Shown one piece after another: positions 17,031-25,372 of a stretch of 64,000 nucleotides of DNA (within the stretch, counting starts at the first letter, position 1; the number at the start of each line of letters is the position of its first letter). Location of the stretch: NCBI GenBank assembly GCA_913774665.1, contig CAJYHN010000013.1, positions 248,001 through 312,000 on the forward strand, in the 5' to 3' direction. Position numbers and translations under genes: made by a program. The stretch is from an uncultured Microbacterium sp. (lineage in GTDB: Bacteria > Actinomycetota > Actinomycetes > Actinomycetales > Microbacteriaceae). Below the pieces are notes generated by a model, which worked only from the letters and a program-made list of their open reading frames with translations, ran no database searches and was not told the DNA's origin.

Positions 17031-18695
17031 ATGCCCTCCGACGCCCCCTCGAACCTGCCGCCCGTCCTCCGACCGGAGAACCCGCCGCGACGCGACCTCG
17101 CCGAACTCGCCCGACGCTACGGCGTGCGCACCATCGGAGACGCCGACGGCACGACCCTCACCGGCATCACGCTGGCCACCGCCGATCTGCGCGCCGGAGA
17201 GGCCTTCGTCGCCATCCGCGGCGTCAACCGGCACGGCGCGGAGTTCGCGCCCACCGCCGCCCAACGCGGTGCGGTCGCGGTCATCACCGACGCCGCGGGC
17301 GCCGAGATCGCGGCCCCCGCGGGTCTTCCGATCGTCGTCGTCGACGATCCCCGCGCTCTCCTCGGCGAGCTCTCGGCGTGGGTCTACGGCACCGGTCCCG
17401 ACGACCAGCTCCCCCAGCTGCTGGCCACCACGGGCACCAACGGGAAGACCAGCGTCTCGCACCTGCTCGAGGGGATCCTCGACCAGCTCGGCGTCGTCAC
17501 CGGGCTGTCCTCCACCGCCGAGCGGCACATCGCGGGCGAGGTCATCGTCTCGCGCCTGACCACCCCCGAAGCCTCGGAGTTCCACGCCCTCCTCGCGCTC
17601 ATGCGCGAACGCGGCGTGCAGGCGGTCGCGGTCGAGGTGAGCGCCCAGGCGCTGACACGTCACCGCGTCGACGGGCTGGTGTTCGACGTCGCGGGGTTCA
17701 CCAACCTCACGCACGACCACCTCGACGACTACGCCGACATGCGCGAGTACTTCGAGGCGAAGCTCCCCCTGTTCCGCCCCGACCGCGCCCGCCGCGGCGT
17801 CGTCTGCCTCGACTCGGCGCCCGGCGCCGAGATCGCCGCCCGCGCCGAGATCCCGGTCGTGACCATCGCGACCCCCGCCATCAGCGAAGACGCCGCCGTC
17901 GCGGCCTCCGCCGATTGGATCGTCGAGATCGTCGACGAACGCCAGGAGGGCACCGAGTTCACCCTGAGCGACGGCAAGGGTCGCGCGCTGACCACCGTCG
18001 TCCCGGTGATCGGGCGCCACATGGCCGCGAACGCCGGTCTCGCGATCGTCATGCTCCTCGAGGTCGGCTACACCTGGGAGCACCTGTACAGCACCCTCGA
18101 CGGCTCGCACATCGAGGCCTCGCTGCCCGGCCGCACGCAGCTCGTCTCGGGGGCCGAGGGCCCCGCGGTCTACGTCGACTTCGGTCACTCCCCCGACGCG
18201 TTCGAGAAGACCCTCGCCGCGGTCCGCCGCGTGACCCCGGGCAAGGTCGTCATGGTGTTCGGCGCCGACGGCGACCGCGACGCCACGAAGCGTCACGACA
18301 TGGGCCGCACGGCGGTCGAGGGCAGCGACATCCTCGTCGTCACCGACCACCACCCCCGTCACGAGAACCCCGACACGATCCGCGAGGTCCTCGTCGAGGG
18401 GGCGCGTCGAGCGCGGCCGGATGCCGAGATCCTCGAGTTCACGCCGCCCGAGCGCGCGATCCTCGAGGCCGTGAAGCTCGTCGGCGAGGGCGACGCGATC
18501 CTCTGGGCCGGCCCCGGTCACCAGGACTACCGCGACATCCGCGGGGTGCGCACGCCCTACTCGGCGCGCGAGCTGTCGCGTCGCGCCCTGCGCGCTGCGG
18601 GATGGCCCGTGCCCGACCCGCAGTGGCCCGTGCCCTACCCGGTCGACAGCACCCCGTCGTCCGACCCCGAGCGCCCGGTGGACTTCCCGGCCTGA
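17031..18695 (+). CDS. Mur ligase family protein (MurE-like UDP-MurNAc-peptide synthetase)
   Basis: 554 residues from ATG 17031 (an in-frame ATG at 17022 is possible). Three Mur domains: an N-terminal UDP-binding domain (ADLRAGEAFVAIRGVNRHG), a central ATPase with the P-loop TGTNGKTS near residue 137 and NLTHDHLDDY, and a C-terminal domain with FGADGDRDATKRHDM. It should add an amino acid to a UDP-MurNAc-peptide in the cytoplasm. The loop that reads DNPR in diaminopimelate-adding MurE reads DHHPRHENP here, so the amino acid added is uncertain. It stands alone between rseP and dxr on the opposite strand, outside any division/cell-wall cluster, so it may be a paralogue. Confidence 0.82.
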   Translation: MPSDAPSNLPPVLRPENPPRRDLAELARRYGVRTIGDADGTTLTGITLATADLRAGEAFVAIRGVNRHGAEFAPTAAQRGAVAVITDAAGAEIAAPAGLPIVVVDDPRALLGELSAWVYGTGPDDQLPQLLATTGTNGKTSVSHLLEGILDQLGVVTGLSSTAERHIAGEVIVSRLTTPEASEFHALLALMRERGVQAVAVEVSAQALTRHRVDGLVFDVAGFTNLTHDHLDDYADMREYFEAKLPLFRPDRARRGVVCLDSAPGAEIAARAEIPVVTIATPAISEDAAVAASADWIVEIVDERQEGTEFTLSDGKGRALTTVVPVIGRHMAANAGLAIVMLLEVGYTWEHLYSTLDGSHIEASLPGRTQLVSGAEGPAVYVDFGHSPDAFEKTLAAVRRVTPGKVVMVFGADGDRDATKRHDMGRTAVEGSDILVVTDHHPRHENPDTIREVLVEGARRARPDAEILEFTPPERAILEAVKLVGEGDAILWAGPGHQDYRDIRGVRTPYSARELSRRALRAAGWPVPDPQWPVPYPVDSTPSSDPERPVDFPA

Positions 18696-18724
18696 GGCGC
18701 GGGCGACGCGGCATCCCGTCCCCC

Positions 18725-18785
18725 GTCAGGCTCAGGAGCCTTCCGCCTGACGAGGCTGAGCCGCGGGGGTTGGCTCAGGGACCTC
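18725..18785. repeat. palindromic repeat-like segment at the convergent MurE-like/dxr junction
   Basis: GTCAGGC (18725-18731) pairs with GCCTGAC (18745-18751). Further along, ggctgagcc and ggctcagggacc carry the core also seen at 15526-15612. It lies between two convergent genes and may act as a bidirectional terminator, although no T-tract is present. Confidence 0.42.
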
Positions 18786-18829
18786 CCCCATGAGAACGCT
18801 GCGCCCGTCGGAGCCGCCGCCCGGCCGCC

Positions 18830-19912
18830 TCAGCGCGCGGCGATGAGCGCGTCGGCCGTGCGACGTGCCCAGGCCTCCGCCTCGGCGAGGGACTCGCGAG
18901 TGAGCGTCGTGGGCGGCTCGTGGCGATCGACGACGCGTTCGATCAGCTCGACGATCTCGAGGAAGACCAACCGCCCCTCGTGGAACGCGTCGACGGCCTG
19001 CTCGTTGGCGGCGTTGAAGACGGCGGGGTAGGTCGCCCCGGCCCGTCCGACCTGCTTCGCGAGCGCCACCGAACCGAAGGCCTTCTCGTCGAGCGGTTCG
19101 AACGTCCACTCCGAGGCGCGCGTCCAGTCGAGCGGAGCGCCGACGCCAGAGATCCGGTTCGGCCAGTCGAGCCCCAGCGAGATGGGGAGCCGCATGTCGG
19201 GCGGCGACGCCTGGGCGATGGTCGAGCCGTCGACGAACTCCACCATGGAGTGCACGATCGACTGCGGGTGGACGGTCACGGCGATCCGGTCGTACGGCAC
19301 GTCGAAGAGCAGGTGCGCCTCGATCACCTCGAGACCCTTGTTGACGAGGGTGGCCGAGTTCGTCGTGACGACGCGCCCCATGTCCCACGTCGGGTGAGCG
19401 AGGGCCTCGGCGGGGGTGACGTTCTGCAGCTCGTCCCGCGAACGCCCGCGGAAAGGACCTCCGGATGCCGTGAGGACCAGCCGACGCACCTCGCCGGCGT
19501 GACCGGAGCGCAGCGCCTGCGCGATCGCCGAGTGCTCGGAATCGACGGGCACGATCTGCCCCGGCGCGGCGAGGGCGGTGACGAGGTCGCCGCCGACGAT
19601 CAACGACTCCTTGTTGGCGAGCGCGAGGGTGCGCCCCGATTCGAGCGCGGCGATCGTGGGGCCGAGCCCGACCGATCCGGTGATGCCGTTGAGCACCACG
19701 TCGGCCTCGACGTCGCGGACGAGCTGCTCCGCCTCGACCGCGCCGAGCGCCGTGTGCTCGACCCCGAAGGCCGCGGCCTGGGACTCGACGCCGGCGCGGT
19801 CGGTGCCGGCGGCGAGCCCGACGACCTCGAATCGGTCGGCGTTGTTCGCGATGACGTCGAGCGCCTGCGTCCCGATCGAACCGGTGGAACCGAGGATGAG
19901 GACGCGGCGCAT
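18830..19912 (-). CDS. dxr: 1-deoxy-D-xylulose 5-phosphate reductoisomerase
   Basis: Converts DXP to 2-C-methyl-D-erythritol 4-phosphate with NADPH, the first committed MEP step. 360 residues. The N-terminal nucleotide-binding site is [13 protein letters not shown]. The metal- and substrate-binding part shows [19 protein letters not shown] and HPTWDMGR, and the C-terminal part [12 protein letters not shown]. Slightly shorter than the Escherichia coli enzyme but normal for actinobacteria. A TAGGCT box is six bases before the ATG (leaderless). It lies on the same strand as rseP and ispG. Confidence 0.96.
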   Translation of the reverse strand: MRRVLILGSTGSIGTQALDVIANNADRFEVVGLAAGTDRAGVESQAAAFGVEHTALGAVEAEQLVRDVEADVVLNGITGSVGLGPTIAALESGRTLALANKESLIVGGDLVTALAAPGQIVPVDSEHSAIAQALRSGHAGEVRRLVLTASGGPFRGRSRDELQNVTPAEALAHPTWDMGRVVTTNSATLVNKGLEVIEAHLLFDVPYDRIAVTVHPQSIVHSMVEFVDGSTIAQASPPDMRLPISLGLDWPNRISGVGAPLDWTRASEWTFEPLDEKAFGSVALAKQVGRAGATYPAVFNAANEQAVDAFHEGRLVFLEIVELIERVVDRHEPPTTLTRESLAEAEAWARRTADALIAAR

Positions 19913-19918
19913 GCCCTC

Positions 19919-19924
19919 AGCCTA
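19919..19924 (-). promoter_or_regulatory. -10 box of leaderless dxr
   Basis: TAGGCT, then GAGGGC, then ATG on the minus strand. It nearly matches the ispG start region. Confidence 0.6.
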
Positions 19925-19925
19925 C

Positions 19926-20918
19926 TTAGCCCGCCATGTTGGCGTGCTGGACTCCGAGGATGTCGACGACGAAGAACAGGGTCGAGTTCGCGGGGATGTC
20001 GCCCTGGGCCTTGTCGCCGTAGCCCGCGGCGGGCGGGATGACGACGACGACCTGCGAGCCGACCGTCTGCCCCTCGAGCGCCTGGCGGAAGCCGTCGACG
20101 ACCTGGTTGGTGACGAACTGGGCCGGGGTTCCGCGCTGCCAGCTGGAGTCGAAGACCTGACCGCTGTCGTAGAGCGCACCCGTGTACTGCACGATGACCT
20201 GATCGCCCGGGTCGACGACCTCGCCCGCGCCCTGGCGCAGGTTCTCGACGCGGACCTCGGTGGGTGCCGGAGCCGTGGGCTGGGGCAGCATCTGCTTGCC
20301 GTCCGCGTTGGTCGTGGTCGTGGGGGCGCCGTTGTCGTCGAACGTCACCGCGGGCATGCCGTCGACGGGAGCGACCTCGGTGCCCTCGGCGCGGGTCGGC
20401 AGCTCGGAGATCGAGTCGGCGACGAGCACGAAGGCGGGAGAGCCCTCGCCGAGCGTGCCGGCGGGGAACGACGAGACGGTGCGCGACCCGAGGGGGGCGC
20501 ACTCGAGGGCGGCGCCGAAGATCTGCTGGGGCGAGATGAGCGTGTCCATGCCGTTCGGCTCGGTGTCGAGCGTCTGCAGCTGAACGGCGCCGGAGGCGGT
20601 GTCGATCAGCGTGAAGTTCGCCTTGAGGACGTCGCCGGCCTTCACCTGCTGGCCCGTGCCCTCGACGAGGGTCGTGCGCTGCAGGGCGGTGGGGGTGTAA
20701 CCGTCGGGGAGGGTGACGCTGACCTTCGACCGGAAGTCCCCCGAGACGACGAGTCCGTCGGGGGCCGGGGCGTCGGCGAGTGCGCTCTGGCACTGCCCCG
20801 CGTCGGCGGAGCCGCTCGCGTCGGGCGTCGATGCCTCGTCGGGCGAGCCGGAGCATCCGGCCAACAGCAGGGCCGCGGCGGCGACGACGGACAGGGAAGC
20901 GATCGGGCGGAAGCGCAC
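19926..20918 (-). CDS. FKBP-type peptidyl-prolyl isomerase, lipoprotein
   Basis: 330 residues from GTG 20918, which has a good GAGAGG ribosome site. The signal peptide ends in a lipobox (LLLAGC, lipidated Cys near residue 19), so it should be anchored on the outer face of the membrane. A degenerate FKBP-like region spans about 60-175. A complete FKBP domain spans about 215-330 (VQYTGALYDSGQVFDSSW; VPPAAGYG-like IPPAAGYGDK; STLFFVVDILGV). It probably assists folding of exported proteins. It ends two codons' distance before the promoter of dxr on the same strand; the two need not be co-transcribed. Confidence 0.9.
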   Translation of the reverse strand: MRFRPIASLSVVAAAALLLAGCSGSPDEASTPDASGSADAGQCQSALADAPAPDGLVVSGDFRSKVSVTLPDGYTPTALQRTTLVEGTGQQVKAGDVLKANFTLIDTASGAVQLQTLDTEPNGMDTLISPQQIFGAALECAPLGSRTVSSFPAGTLGEGSPAFVLVADSISELPTRAEGTEVAPVDGMPAVTFDDNGAPTTTTNADGKQMLPQPTAPAPTEVRVENLRQGAGEVVDPGDQVIVQYTGALYDSGQVFDSSWQRGTPAQFVTNQVVDGFRQALEGQTVGSQVVVVIPPAAGYGDKAQGDIPANSTLFFVVDILGVQHANMAG

Positions 20919-21061
20919 GGGTGACCTCTCGGAGCAAGACAGGAAGATCCCATCCTCGCGCATCCGGCTTTGCCGCGGCTGGGAGGCCGGTGCGCGTCCT
21001 CGCTCGCGCGCGGGGGCGTGTAAACGCGCGCACCATGCACGCCCGGGCATGCGGCGGCGAG

Positions 21062-21067
21062 TAGCCT
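21062..21067 (+). promoter_or_regulatory. -10 box of leaderless plsC
   Basis: TAGCCT with six bases (CGACGG) before the GTG start at 21074. Confidence 0.55.
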
Positions 21068-21073
21068 CGACGG

Positions 21074-21823
21074 GTGAGTTCCGACCTGCCCGCCGAGACC
21101 CCCGTGACCGTCCCGGAGCAGATGGGCGCGACCTACCGCCTCGGACGGCTCCTCATCGCTCCCCTGGCGCGTGCCGTCTACCGCCCGCGTATCGAGGGGC
21201 GCGAGAACGTCCCGCGCACCGGCCCCGTCATCTTCGCGAGCAACCACCTGTCGTTCATCGACTCGATCGCCATCCCCGTCGCCGCTCCCCGCCCGGTGCA
21301 CTTCATGGCGAAGTCGGCCTACTTCGAGAAGTGGGCGTCGCGCCAGTTCTTCACGGCGATCGGGGCGATCCCGGTCGAGCGCGGCGCGGGGCAGAAGGCG
21401 CTCGACGCCCTCGACCAGCAGCGCGCCCTGCTCGAGGACGGCCGCGCCGTCGCGCTCTACCCCGAGGGCACCCGGTCGCTCGACGGTCGCCTGTACAAGG
21501 GGCGGACCGGGGTCGCCTTCCTCGCCCTGCAGACCGGAGCCCCGGTCGTGCCGGTGGGTCTCATCGGCACCGACAAGGTCATGCCGGTGGGCGCGAAGAT
21601 CCCCACGACCAAGGAACGCATCACGGTGCGTTTCGGCACGCCCCTCGACCTCTCCCCGCACGGGGCCGCCTCCTCGGGCCGCGCGCGCCGCGGCGCGACC
21701 GACGAGATCATGGCCGCGATCCACGCCCTGAGCGAGCAGGAGCTCGCGAACGCCTACAACGAGGCCCCGGCGCAGAACCCGATCGAGCGCATCAGGCAGG
21801 TCCTCCCGCACGAGCGGCTCTGA
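21074..21823 (+). CDS. plsC: 1-acyl-sn-glycerol-3-phosphate acyltransferase family protein
   Basis: 249 residues from GTG 21074. The acyltransferase HX4D motif is in SNHLSFIDS (about residues 57-65), and the substrate-binding block is LYPEGTRS (near 132-139). It transfers an acyl chain to lysophosphatidic acid or a related lysolipid at the inner membrane face. It is divergent from the FKBP gene and followed 97 bases later by the dha operon. The exact acyl acceptor is not certain, because actinobacteria carry several paralogues. Confidence 0.88.
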   Translation: MSSDLPAETPVTVPEQMGATYRLGRLLIAPLARAVYRPRIEGRENVPRTGPVIFASNHLSFIDSIAIPVAAPRPVHFMAKSAYFEKWASRQFFTAIGAIPVERGAGQKALDALDQQRALLEDGRAVALYPEGTRSLDGRLYKGRTGVAFLALQTGAPVVPVGLIGTDKVMPVGAKIPTTKERITVRFGTPLDLSPHGAASSGRARRGATDEIMAAIHALSEQELANAYNEAPAQNPIERIRQVLPHERL

Positions 21824-21920
21824 CCCCCCTCACCGGCTTTTCCTCCTTGACGGAACGGCGACCTGCGAGCAGGGTCGAAACCGACGGCCCGAACCGTCGT
21901 CGCCACAACGAGGAGGCACC

Positions 21921-22916
21921 GTGAAGAAGTTCGTCAACGACCCTGCCGACGTCCTGGCCGAGGCCCTCCGCGGCATCCAGGCCGCCCACCCGGACGTGCG
22001 GGTGGATGCCGAGAATCGGGTGATCCTGCGCGCGGAACCGACCCGCGCGGGCAAGGTGGCGCTGGTGTCCGGAGGCGGATCCGGGCACGAGCCGATGCAC
22101 GGCGGTTTCGTCGGGCTCGGCATGCTCGACGCCGCGGCCGCCGGCGAGGTGTTCACCTCGCCCACCCCCGACCAGGTGCTCGCCGCGACGCAGGCGGTCG
22201 ATTCGGGCGCGGGCGTCCTGCACATCGTGAAGAACTACACCGGCGACGTCCTGAACTTCGAGATGGCGGCGGAGCTCGCCGCGGCCGAGGGCGTACAGGT
22301 CGAGTCGGTCGTCGTGGCCGACGACGTCGCCGTGACCGATTCGACCTGGACCGCGGGTCGCCGCGGCACGGGAACCACCGTCATCCTCGAGAAGATCGTC
22401 GGCGCCCTCGCCGAAGAGGGGGCCGACCTCGCGGCGGTCGCCGAGCTCGCGCGTCGCGTCTCCGCCGCCGGGAGGTCGATGGGCGTGGCTCTGACGAGCT
22501 GCACCGTCCCCGCCGCGGGTCGCCCCACCTTCGAGCTCCCCGACGACGAGATGGAGGTCGGGGTCGGCATCCACGGCGAACCCGGTCGCTCGCGCGTGAA
22601 GCTGGCATCCGCTCGAGAGATCGCGAAGCTCATGGTCGACCCGATCGTGCACGATTTCGGCGAGCCCGTGGGACCGGCGATCGTGCTGCTGTCGGGCCTG
22701 GGCGGCACCCCGCTCATCGAGCAGTACCTGTTGTACGGAGAGATCGCGCCGCTGCTGGCCGAGGCCGGCGTCGACGTCCAGCGCGTTCTGATCGGCGACT
22801 ACATCACGAGCCTCGACATGGCCGGGGCGTCCTTGACCGTCGTGAAGGCCGACGACGACATGCTGCGCCTGTGGGATGCGCCCGTCGCGACCCCGGGTCT
22901 GCGGTGGGGCGCATGA
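21921..22916 (+). CDS. dhaK: dihydroxyacetone kinase subunit DhaK
   Basis: 331 residues from GTG 21921, with a strong AGGAGG site five bases upstream. DhaK binds dihydroxyacetone covalently through a histidine, here His218 in GVGIHGEPG. SGGGSGHEPMHGG near residue 50 forms the substrate pocket. It works with DhaL and DhaM to make dihydroxyacetone phosphate using phosphate from PEP via the PTS. It overlaps dhaL by four bases (ATGA). A TTGACG hexamer at 21847-21852 could be a -35 element, but I see no good -10. Confidence 0.96.
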   Translation: MKKFVNDPADVLAEALRGIQAAHPDVRVDAENRVILRAEPTRAGKVALVSGGGSGHEPMHGGFVGLGMLDAAAAGEVFTSPTPDQVLAATQAVDSGAGVLHIVKNYTGDVLNFEMAAELAAAEGVQVESVVVADDVAVTDSTWTAGRRGTGTTVILEKIVGALAEEGADLAAVAELARRVSAAGRSMGVALTSCTVPAAGRPTFELPDDEMEVGVGIHGEPGRSRVKLASAREIAKLMVDPIVHDFGEPVGPAIVLLSGLGGTPLIEQYLLYGEIAPLLAEAGVDVQRVLIGDYITSLDMAGASLTVVKADDDMLRLWDAPVATPGLRWGA

Positions 22917-23548
22917 CCGGGGCGGTCTCGACCGACGACCTCGTCGCCTGGGTCCGCGCGTTCCGCGACGCCGTCCACGCGCACAAGGACGAGCTGACGC
23001 GCCTCGACTCCGAGATCGGCGACGCCGACCACGGGTCGAACATGGCGCGCGGTCTCGACGCGGTCGTCGCCGAGCTCGATCCCGCTCCCGCGAGCCCCTC
23101 CGATCTGTTCAAGACGGTCGGCATGACCCTCGTTTCGTCGGTCGGCGGAGCGAGCGGTCCGCTCTACGGCACGCTCTTCCTGCGCATGGGTCCCGCACTG
23201 GGTACCGAGACGGAGGTGGATGCCGAGGGCCTCGGCGCCGCTCTGCGCGCCGGGGTCGAGGGGGTCGTGGCCCGCGGCAAGGCCGAGCCGGGGGACAAGA
23301 CGATGATCGACGCCCTCTCCCCCGCCCTCGACGCGTGGGACGCCGCGGCCGCCGCGGGCCCCGCCGAGGCCGCCCGCGCCGCCGCCGAGGCCGCAGCCCG
23401 CGGGCGCGATGCGACCGAACCGCTCGTCGCGCGCAAGGGCCGGGCCAGCTACCTCGGCGAGCGCAGCGCCGGACACCTCGATCCGGGCGCCACCTCGGCG
23501 ACCCTTCTGCTCGAGGCCCTGCGCGACACCCTGGCGGGAGCCGCGTGA
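22913..23548 (+). CDS. dhaL: dihydroxyacetone kinase subunit DhaL (ADP-binding)
   Basis: 211 residues. The nucleotide-binding signature IGDADHGSNM (residues 35-44) supplies Mg-binding aspartates that hold ADP as a cofactor. SSVGGASGPLYGT follows. The ATG overlaps the dhaK stop. The separate DhaL chain and the following dhaM show the PTS-dependent rather than the ATP-dependent kinase type. Confidence 0.95.
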   Translation: MTGAVSTDDLVAWVRAFRDAVHAHKDELTRLDSEIGDADHGSNMARGLDAVVAELDPAPASPSDLFKTVGMTLVSSVGGASGPLYGTLFLRMGPALGTETEVDAEGLGAALRAGVEGVVARGKAEPGDKTMIDALSPALDAWDAAAAAGPAEAARAAAEAAARGRDATEPLVARKGRASYLGERSAGHLDPGATSATLLLEALRDTLAGAA

Positions 23549-24276
23549 TCGGCCTCGTCGCCGTCTCGCACTCCCGCGCCCTCGCCGAGGCCGCCGTGCA
23601 TCTCGCCCTGCAGATGGGCGGGGCGAATCCGCCGGAGATCCGCGTCGCGGCCGGCGGCCCCGACGACGATCTCGGAACGGATGCCGTGGCCATCGCCGCC
23701 GCCATCGATGCGGCCGACTCCGGCGACGGCGTCCTCGTGCTGATGGACCTCGGGTCCGCGATCCTCAGCGCCGAGACAGCCCTCGAGTTCGTCGCGGAAC
23801 CCGACCGCGTGCGCCTGAGCCCCGCCCCCTTCGTGGAGGGTCTGGTGGCGGCCGTGGTGACCGCCGCGGGCGGGGCGGACCTCGAGACCGTTTCCCGGGA
23901 GTGCGCCACCGCCGCGGGAGCGAAGACGCGTCAGCTGGGCGCGGACGCCGGGGAGTCGGCATCCGTTCCGCAGGCCGCGGAGGACGCGGCGAAGGACCCG
24001 TCGCTGTCGTTCGAGACCGTCGTGACCAATCCCTCGGGCCTGCACGCGCGACCGGCCGCGACCTTCGTCAAGGCCGCCTCGCGCCACGACGCCGAGGTTC
24101 GCATCGCCGACCTCGAGACCGGATCCGACGAGGTGTCGGGGCGGAGCCTGCTCGCCCTCATGGCGCTGGGCGTGCGGCAGGGTGCGCGCGTGCGCGTGAG
24201 CGCCACGGGCCCCGAGGCGCGAGCGGCTCTCGACGAACTGCACGCCCTCATCGCCGACGGGTTCGGCGAGAGATGA
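23545..24276 (+). CDS. dhaM: DhaM phosphocarrier: EIIA-Man-like domain fused to HPr
   Basis: 243 residues from a GTG that overlaps the dhaL stop (GTGA). Residues 1-125 are the mannose-type EIIA domain with the phosphorylatable His9 (AVSHS). A linker is followed by an HPr domain (about 154-243) with its active His167 in PSGLHARPA. It passes phosphate from the general PTS to the ADP held by DhaL. The enzyme I fragment present in the E. coli DhaM is missing, so phosphate must come from a general enzyme I elsewhere on the chromosome. Confidence 0.93.
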   Translation: MIGLVAVSHSRALAEAAVHLALQMGGANPPEIRVAAGGPDDDLGTDAVAIAAAIDAADSGDGVLVLMDLGSAILSAETALEFVAEPDRVRLSPAPFVEGLVAAVVTAAGGADLETVSRECATAAGAKTRQLGADAGESASVPQAAEDAAKDPSLSFETVVTNPSGLHARPAATFVKAASRHDAEVRIADLETGSDEVSGRSLLALMALGVRQGARVRVSATGPEARAALDELHALIADGFGER

Positions 24277-24294
24277 CGGGGGCGGCCGGATTCG

Positions 24295-25260
24295 TCAGCG
24301 CGTGACGCTGAGCAGCCGACGCGCGAGGGACTCCTCGACCACCAGCTCGGTGACGAGGTCGGCGGCCAGGGCGCCGCGCAGGCCGTCGAGCTTGGACAGG
24401 CTCGACACGACGCAGAAGCGACGGGGAATGCGCCGCACCGTGTCCAGGTCCGGCCCGCTGGAGCGGGCGTTGAGCTCGGGGATGTCGCTCGAGCCGTCGG
24501 CGCGGTAGAACACGGTGGCGCAGTCGCCGACCACTCCCTCGCGCTCGATGACCGCGCGGTCGCGCTGGTCGAAATAGTCGCCGCTGTACACGTGCGAGGG
24601 GACGTCGGCGTGCGGGGAACCGAGTCCGAAGACGAACAAGCCGACGCGCTGCTGGATCTCGAGCACCGAACGCACCGAGCGCTCCCGCCACATCGACTGC
24701 TTGGTGAGGGGATCGTCGAACAGCGCGGGCACCGGGAATTGGTGCACGGACGACGACCAGGCCGCGCCGAACTTCGACAGGATCTCACCCGCGTACGGGA
24801 TGCCCGAGGTGCGCACGTTGGCCGCACCGTTCATCTGAACGATGTGGGTGTCGTGGACGTCCTTCTGCGGGACGTGGCGGGCGACGGCCGAGAGGGTCGA
24901 TCCCCAGGCCACGCCGATCGTCATCGACGACTCGACACGTTCCGCCAAAATGCGCGCGGCGGTCAATGCGGTCCGCTCGAGCCTCTCGGCCTCCGAGGTG
25001 CGCGGGGGCGTGGGTACGACATGCGCCGTGATCCCGAAGCGATCGGCGATGCGCTGAGCCATCTGCCCTCGGGCGTCGTCGGGCGGGCTGATCGAGATCG
25101 TGACGAGGCCGACGTCGCGGGCGTGCTGGAGCAGACGCGACACCGACGAGCGCGAGACCCTCATCTCGTGCGCGATGGCATCCATCGTGAGGTCCTGCAT
25201 GTAGTAGAGCTGCGCCGCGCGCAGGGCATCACGGGAGCGCTCCTCGGCCTGCGTCACCAC
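24295..25260 (-). CDS. SorC/DeoR-family sugar-phosphate-responsive transcriptional regulator
   Basis: About 321 residues from GTG 25260. Alternatives are GTG 25257, which has better AGGA spacing, and GTG 25293, which would lie inside the palindrome. N-terminal helix-turn-helix at about residues 22-50 (MDAIAHEMRVSRSSVSRLLQHA), then the SorC sugar-binding domain (TIGVAWGSTLSAVARHVP; FGLGSPHAD; GDCATVFYR). Family members bind phosphorylated sugars or polyols. It is divergent from glpD, convergent with dhaKLM, and has a 35-bp palindrome in its promoter region. It most likely controls glycerol use and itself, and perhaps dha. Inducer unknown (glycerol 3-phosphate or DHAP are guesses). Confidence 0.87.
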   Translation of the reverse strand: MVTQAEERSRDALRAAQLYYMQDLTMDAIAHEMRVSRSSVSRLLQHARDVGLVTISISPPDDARGQMAQRIADRFGITAHVVPTPPRTSEAERLERTALTAARILAERVESSMTIGVAWGSTLSAVARHVPQKDVHDTHIVQMNGAANVRTSGIPYAGEILSKFGAAWSSSVHQFPVPALFDDPLTKQSMWRERSVRSVLEIQQRVGLFVFGLGSPHADVPSHVYSGDYFDQRDRAVIEREGVVGDCATVFYRADGSSDIPELNARSSGPDLDTVRRIPRRFCVVSSLSKLDGLRGALAADLVTELVVEESLARRLLSVTR

Positions 25261-25288
25261 CGTCCTGTCACCTTCATGAACACTATTC

Positions 25289-25323
25289 TGCACGTTTGTT
25301 CAAGGGGCTTGCAACAACGTGCA
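25289..25323. promoter_or_regulatory. 35-bp palindromic operator between the SorC-type regulator and glpD
   Basis: Two 16-base arms (25289-25304 and 25308-25323) flank a GGG centre. The outer eight bases (TGCACGTT/AACGTGCA) and inner four (CAAG/CTTG) pair perfectly; three of the four between mismatch. A second inverted pair, TGAACA at 25277-25282 and TGTTCA at 25297-25302, overlaps the left arm. Confidence 0.7.
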
Positions 25324-25337
25324 GACAAGCGCATTGT
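25309..25337 (+). promoter_or_regulatory. candidate glpD promoter overlapping the operator
   Basis: TTGCAA (25309-25314) and CATTGT (25332-25337) are separated by 17 bases. The -35 hexamer lies inside the right arm of the palindrome, so a bound regulator would block it. Confidence 0.45.
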
Positions 25338-25372
25338 GATCGTCGTACCAACAACGAAAGGTCGCAGTCGAC

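Noticed and set aside
24295-25293. Regulator start at GTG 25293
   Set aside because: It would place the start inside the palindrome with no ribosome site; GTG 25260 or 25257 follows AGGA.
25330-25352. Possible cAMP-receptor (GlxR/Crp-like) site TTGTGATCGTCG before glpD
   Set aside because: Only one half-site fits; the second half does not match TCACA.
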